From positions 31,531,989 through 31,595,988 of the forward strand of contig NC_092572.1 in assembly GCF_037975245.1 (NCBI RefSeq): DNA of 64,000 nucleotides, in the 5' to 3' direction. The notes beneath the pieces are model-generated. The model was given only the letters and a program-made list of their open reading frames with translations. It had not been told where the DNA came from and did not search any database. The stretch is from Apostichopus japonicus (Eukaryota; Echinodermata; Holothuroidea; Aspidochirotida; Stichopodidae). A program made the translations under genes and the position numbers. Of this stretch, positions 60,162-64,000 are shown in pieces. How positions within the stretch are numbered: the first letter of the stretch is position 1; the number at the start of each line of letters is the position of its first letter.

Positions 60162-60193
60162 CAGAGCCGTATATAGGGCTATATACGGCTCTG
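60162..60193. mobile_element. 32-bp perfect palindrome with target duplication (minimal hAT-like insertion)
   Basis: CAGAGCCGTATATA, a GGGC loop, then TATATACGGCTCTG: two exactly complementary 14-bp arms. The flanks GCCACAGT (60154-60161) and GCCACAGA (60194-60201) agree at 7 of 8. CAG...CTG ends and an 8-bp duplication fit a hAT element reduced to its two ends. Confidence 0.7.
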
Positions 60194-60315
60194 GCCACAG
60201 AACAGTACATGCTGTGTAATCAGGCATCACGCTACAGTTCCATTCGATACAATCCGAGAAGCGGTAGGAAAGCGATTTCCAGAGGCGTATATATTCGAAT
60301 TAATACGCGTATATT

Positions 60316-60689
60316 CAAGGGCGTAGGAACCGGGGGGCTGGGGGCGCCAGCCCCCAGTGAAAAATTTGAAGGGGCGGAAGTATCATTCCGCCCCCCCCCC
60401 CCCCGCTTCGCAAGTCAGAAAACCCCTTTTTTATTTCCAAATGAGAAAAAAAAAATCATTTGGAGCACCAAATTACATCTAAGGCCTGGTGAAAATACAA
60501 AATTAAGTTTACAAAATGGAGTGGGTGTTGAAGTGTGCTATGTTGCACCAAATTGCATCTGAGGCTACCTGGAAATGCAAAAAAATCCAAAGGGGAGGGG
60601 GACACCCCTTCCCTTTAGACCCCTCCCCCAGGCGGGCCATCAGTCTTAGCCCCCCTCCCCCCACTCAAAAGTACCTTCCTACGCCACTG
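60316..60689. mobile_element. Non-autonomous hAT element (374 bp)
   Basis: The ends CAAGGGCGTAGGAAC and (reverse-complemented) CAGTGGCGTAGGAAG are flanked by an exact 8-bp duplication CGTATATT (60308-60315 and 60690-60697). The GGCGTAGGA core links it to the element at 38961. An internal repeat GCACCAAATT-CATCT occurs twice (about 60470 and 60546). Confidence 0.9.
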
Positions 60690-63483
60690 CGTATATTCGT
60701 ATTAATACGTGGATATTTTATACGGTGTTCGTCCCATATGGCTTGCCATAGTCGTGTGGCTACACAATAAATATCATATATCCATTCTACTGTGAAACTG
60801 AATACTGGAAGGGGAAACAAAGGAAAGGAAAATCTACACTAGTTGACTCGAATATACATACCATAAATCTGCTAGTTTGTGTGTACGTGTACAAATGAAC
60901 CTTTGAACCCAACTGTGGAGCTCAATGCACAGTCGAGTCGCGTACGTGCACAGTGGGCGTTGTTTATCAGTCACACGATCAGTATTGATATGTACAGTGT
61001 TGTTCAGTGTAATAATCTGCTTTCATATTGCCACTCTCACAACTCATTTCTATTTATCGTATTTCCATAACGTCGTTCTTACTACATTGGGGTAACTTTC
61101 TCCTCTTCGGGTTACATCAAGGTACTATTCGTGATCATTTACAGCTCGGGTGTGTTTTAAGTTGAAGAAGAAGGATTCAAAGGATCCTTGGTTCACTCTG
61201 CAATATTACACAAGTGAATTTGAGTGGCTTTCAATGTAAGTGTTACCCTTTCTGTGTGTATTACAGCAGTACACAGTTATCAGTATTATATTTGTCAATG
61301 GCTGTGGTTTAGAAGGTAGCGTTATGGGTACTCCGGTAGCGGGTAGACTGTGACACATAAGCTTAATTAAAGGCATTGAAGCATATGGAAAAGTTTAGGC
61401 TATAAAAGAGCATTTGCTCTACAAAGCCACACAGACTAAAATCCGCCAATGTTATGAGTCACCGGTATGAATATGCATATTGACAGACGGACTGTTTCAT
61501 TACCGGCATGGGGATTGTATTTGTTTCTAAATGAATTGATGCTAAAATAATTATAGCAGTGAATGTAAACGAACACTGAGACATGACGTTGTGTTTATAC
61601 ATTTATTTGTCTGCACACCTTTTCATCGAACTTGAGAAAATAACATTTATTAGGCAAACTCATGTATTTGACTTAATTAACTGGGGTACATGGAGTTACC
61701 CACTTACAGTGGTATCTTCCAAACAAACAACCAGTGATAGTCCTAGCGATAGCTTTAGCCTACGTACATACGAGTGTTAACCTAACTGTACGAAACCATA
61801 TGCATTAATACATAAAGCACGGTAGGCCTGTACGTTCGCTACAAACGTTTACGTGGGCAATTTATATCACTATATTCATCCTATTTCAAAGGAAACTATG
61901 AAATAGGATCCTCAACTTGTTAATTTATGTTTATTGCAATGTCGTCATCTTATTTCATTGCATATTACCACCCAAATCTCGAAATTCACCTCAGAAATCA
62001 CAATACGATTGTCGGACGAATCATCAGTGAGAATGTTGTTGATACACAAGCTGATTCGTGACGTAGCTCATGAATAAATAATGAGGCGTTATAATGAGGT
62101 TTTCGAAGAAAAATTTCTAGCGGAAACTTTCATTCGATGGAAAAAAGACATACAGTGAACATTAACCAATCAGAAATAGGCTTATATAATATGAAAGAAC
62201 AGAATTTGAAGTTAGTTGCGCAAGTTTAGCCATGCAGTTTGATCAAACGGTCTGAGAATTCGAGTAGTTTGAAGTTAGCGTCCTTGTAGAATAAACGAAT
62301 ATGCAAGCACATAAATCCGACTGGACTAAAAATTTAAACTTTTTTAATCGGAAAACGACATACAGTAAAGTTCAGATTAATGATGATTCGTTAAAAGATT
62401 ATGAAAGAGAAATGTTTAAACTACTGTAATTTGTTTTAGCCGATATCAGTAAATGATATCGGTACATTGATTTTTTTCAAAAGATCGCGATACGGCCGTT
62501 TTGGAAGGTATAAAACACACACTTAAGGCCCGAGGTCGACTATGCACGGATCAAATGATCGCCACCTTTCCATATGACTCGCCCCAAACCGTGTGCGGCC
62601 ATCTGAAAAAGTTAACTTTCTGTTGCTTGCAAGTGACGTTTTGTTCGTGTCGCTACAAAATGCAGACAGTACAGTTATGAAACGTGATACCTTGTTATCT
62701 TTAGCTGGACCTGAGATGTCCATCGCTGTATCGTTTGTATACTGTGCTGTGGGTATTGACCGCAGCTGTATGTACTGAATTGTACACTAGTGTCTAATTA
62801 CCGACGGTAGCAAGCTGGAGTTTCTGGAATCGATGGTTGTGTTTAACACTTCTGTTACACCTCATTCGAAACTAGGTCAAATTACCGGCATTAGACGTTT
62901 CTTTTTGCGTGAGACTTGAGAAAGATAGTCTATAGTATTAATTAACTGAGACCACCATCTTAATACACTACTTCTAACGTTAGATATGGTTACTTCAATG
63001 TATACCCTTTACCTATAAACCGTTTCTACTACAGGAAGTGTAGGTTTACAACTTCCTGATCATTCCAAGTAATATGTGTTTCATCATGGCAGATGATCTT
63101 GACAAGCTTTATATTCCTGATATAAAATGTTAACTAACATCATTACACTTCATAAATTGTTTACTTATTTATTGTTTTGTTTTCGTACATTGTGCATGGA
63201 GAAACACAAACAATACAGAACTGTTGCAAGATACGTTCATCAAATTTTGTGATGAATTAAGATTTCCAGTAATTATTTTAGACAATGAACTTCAGTTCAG
63301 CTATGGGAATATTCTTTGACTGAATTGATATTAGTATATCAGGTTTAAGCGTGAAGTTATTATAGCGTTATTACTGTAGCTTACATATCACTCCATTTTA
63401 AAAGCATTAACTCCTAGTGAGTGGTCAACCTCAATTCAGATGAAAAACTATAGACTCCTCTTGACGCTCTTGCAATGTAGACC
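60690..63483. other. No supported gene
   Basis: Short frames only. 60880-61260 is somewhat richer in CpG and could be a promoter or 5' UTR of a gene outside the window, with a donor-like AAT/GTAAGT at 61237, but nothing decisive is visible. Confidence 0.35.
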
Positions 63484-64000
63484 CAGGGGCGGAATTTGAG
63501 TTGTGAAAGTGGGGGGTGGGGCAAACCTGCCAGCAAGACTATCTTAGCGGAGCGCCACCATCGGTTGGCGCGGAGCGTACAAGATTTTTTTTGGCTTTAC
63601 AAACCCTCCAGATGACCGGAAACGGCACTTCCCGAGTGCTCTAAGCTGCATGTACTCTAAGCTGCATGCATCCTTGAAATATGGATCTCATGTCTGCAAT
63701 TGTATCTAGATTATTTATCGTTTCAAAATTTGAAGAGGATTGATAGTAGAACATATGGTCAGATGGTGATGTACAACTTTTGTTATACGTCACTATCTAA
63801 GCGGAGCGCCATCATCGGTTGGCAAGGAGCGTGGACATTTTTGATGAAAGGTACCCTTACATCGGTAAAATTAACACCCATATCATAGGCTTTAAATTGC
63901 ATCTAAACAATTAATGAACGTGTATAAATTCAGGGAAGACGGATAGAAGAACTTATATGGTGATGTACAACTGAAGCTTATACGTCACTATTTAGGCGGT
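63484..64000. mobile_element. hAT-like element, left end and internal repeats (runs off the window)
   Basis: Starts CAGGGGCGGAATT, like the other hAT ends here. It carries the shared module in reverse orientation (ATCTTAGCGGAGCGCCACCA, GATGACCGGAAACGGCAC). The part around CGTCACTATCTAAGCGG is repeated about 200 bp later and starts again at 63983, so a tandem array begins at the window end. Confidence 0.75.

Noticed and set aside
60104-60770. Overlapping Pro-rich frames
   Set aside because: They run through the 374-bp hAT element and its poly-C run.

Overview
The window is eukaryotic and AT-rich. It holds spliced genes with GT/AG introns, many truncated transposons, microsatellites and long poly-G/C runs. 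The gene content (a NACHT protein with ZU5, UPA and Death domains; a KDZ-type transposase gene with introns) and the repeats (Penelope-like, Ty3/gypsy and LINE fragments; many small hAT elements) suggest a marine invertebrate deuterostome. An echinoderm, perhaps a sea cucumber, is my best guess, but that is inference from gene style and not a match.

Layout. 1-2.0 kb: end of a Penelope-like element on the minus strand, a TA microsatellite, and a hAT-like element full of tandem repeats. 2.48-20.3 kb (+): one gene whose twelve coding exons join in perfect phase (about 1,149 residues; 5' end not found). It encodes NACHT, a linker, ZU5, UPA and Death. Its last coding intron holds a Penelope-like fragment between 60-bp perfect inverted repeats. 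21-31 kb: no convincing host gene, but remnants of a hAT transposase, two LINEs and the 3' end of a Ty3/gypsy element. 31.0-38.3 kb (-): a spliced gene encoding a homeodomain-like fold, an HMG-box-like segment, an acidic region and a C-terminal chromodomain. 42.4-53.0 kb (-): a spliced KDZ (Kyakuja-Dileera-Zisupton) transposase gene. Its C-terminal exons are intact and in phase; its N-terminal region shows stops and frameshifts. 53-64 kb: no supported gene, but a foldback-like element, a tRNA-like SINE and several small hAT elements.

The observation most worth following is the NACHT gene. ZU5-UPA is the same fold pair as the FIIND of NLRP1/CARD8 and the autoprocessing module of PIDD1. At the end of ZU5 there is a Ser-Phe-Ser where PIDD1 has its His-Phe-Ser cleavage site. 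If it self-cleaves, a UPA-Death fragment would be held by a NACHT sensor, analogous to NLRP1 but ending in a Death domain and with no LRR visible. The second theme is the hAT insertions: several carry readable 8-bp target duplications, including one nested in another and a 32-bp perfect palindrome.
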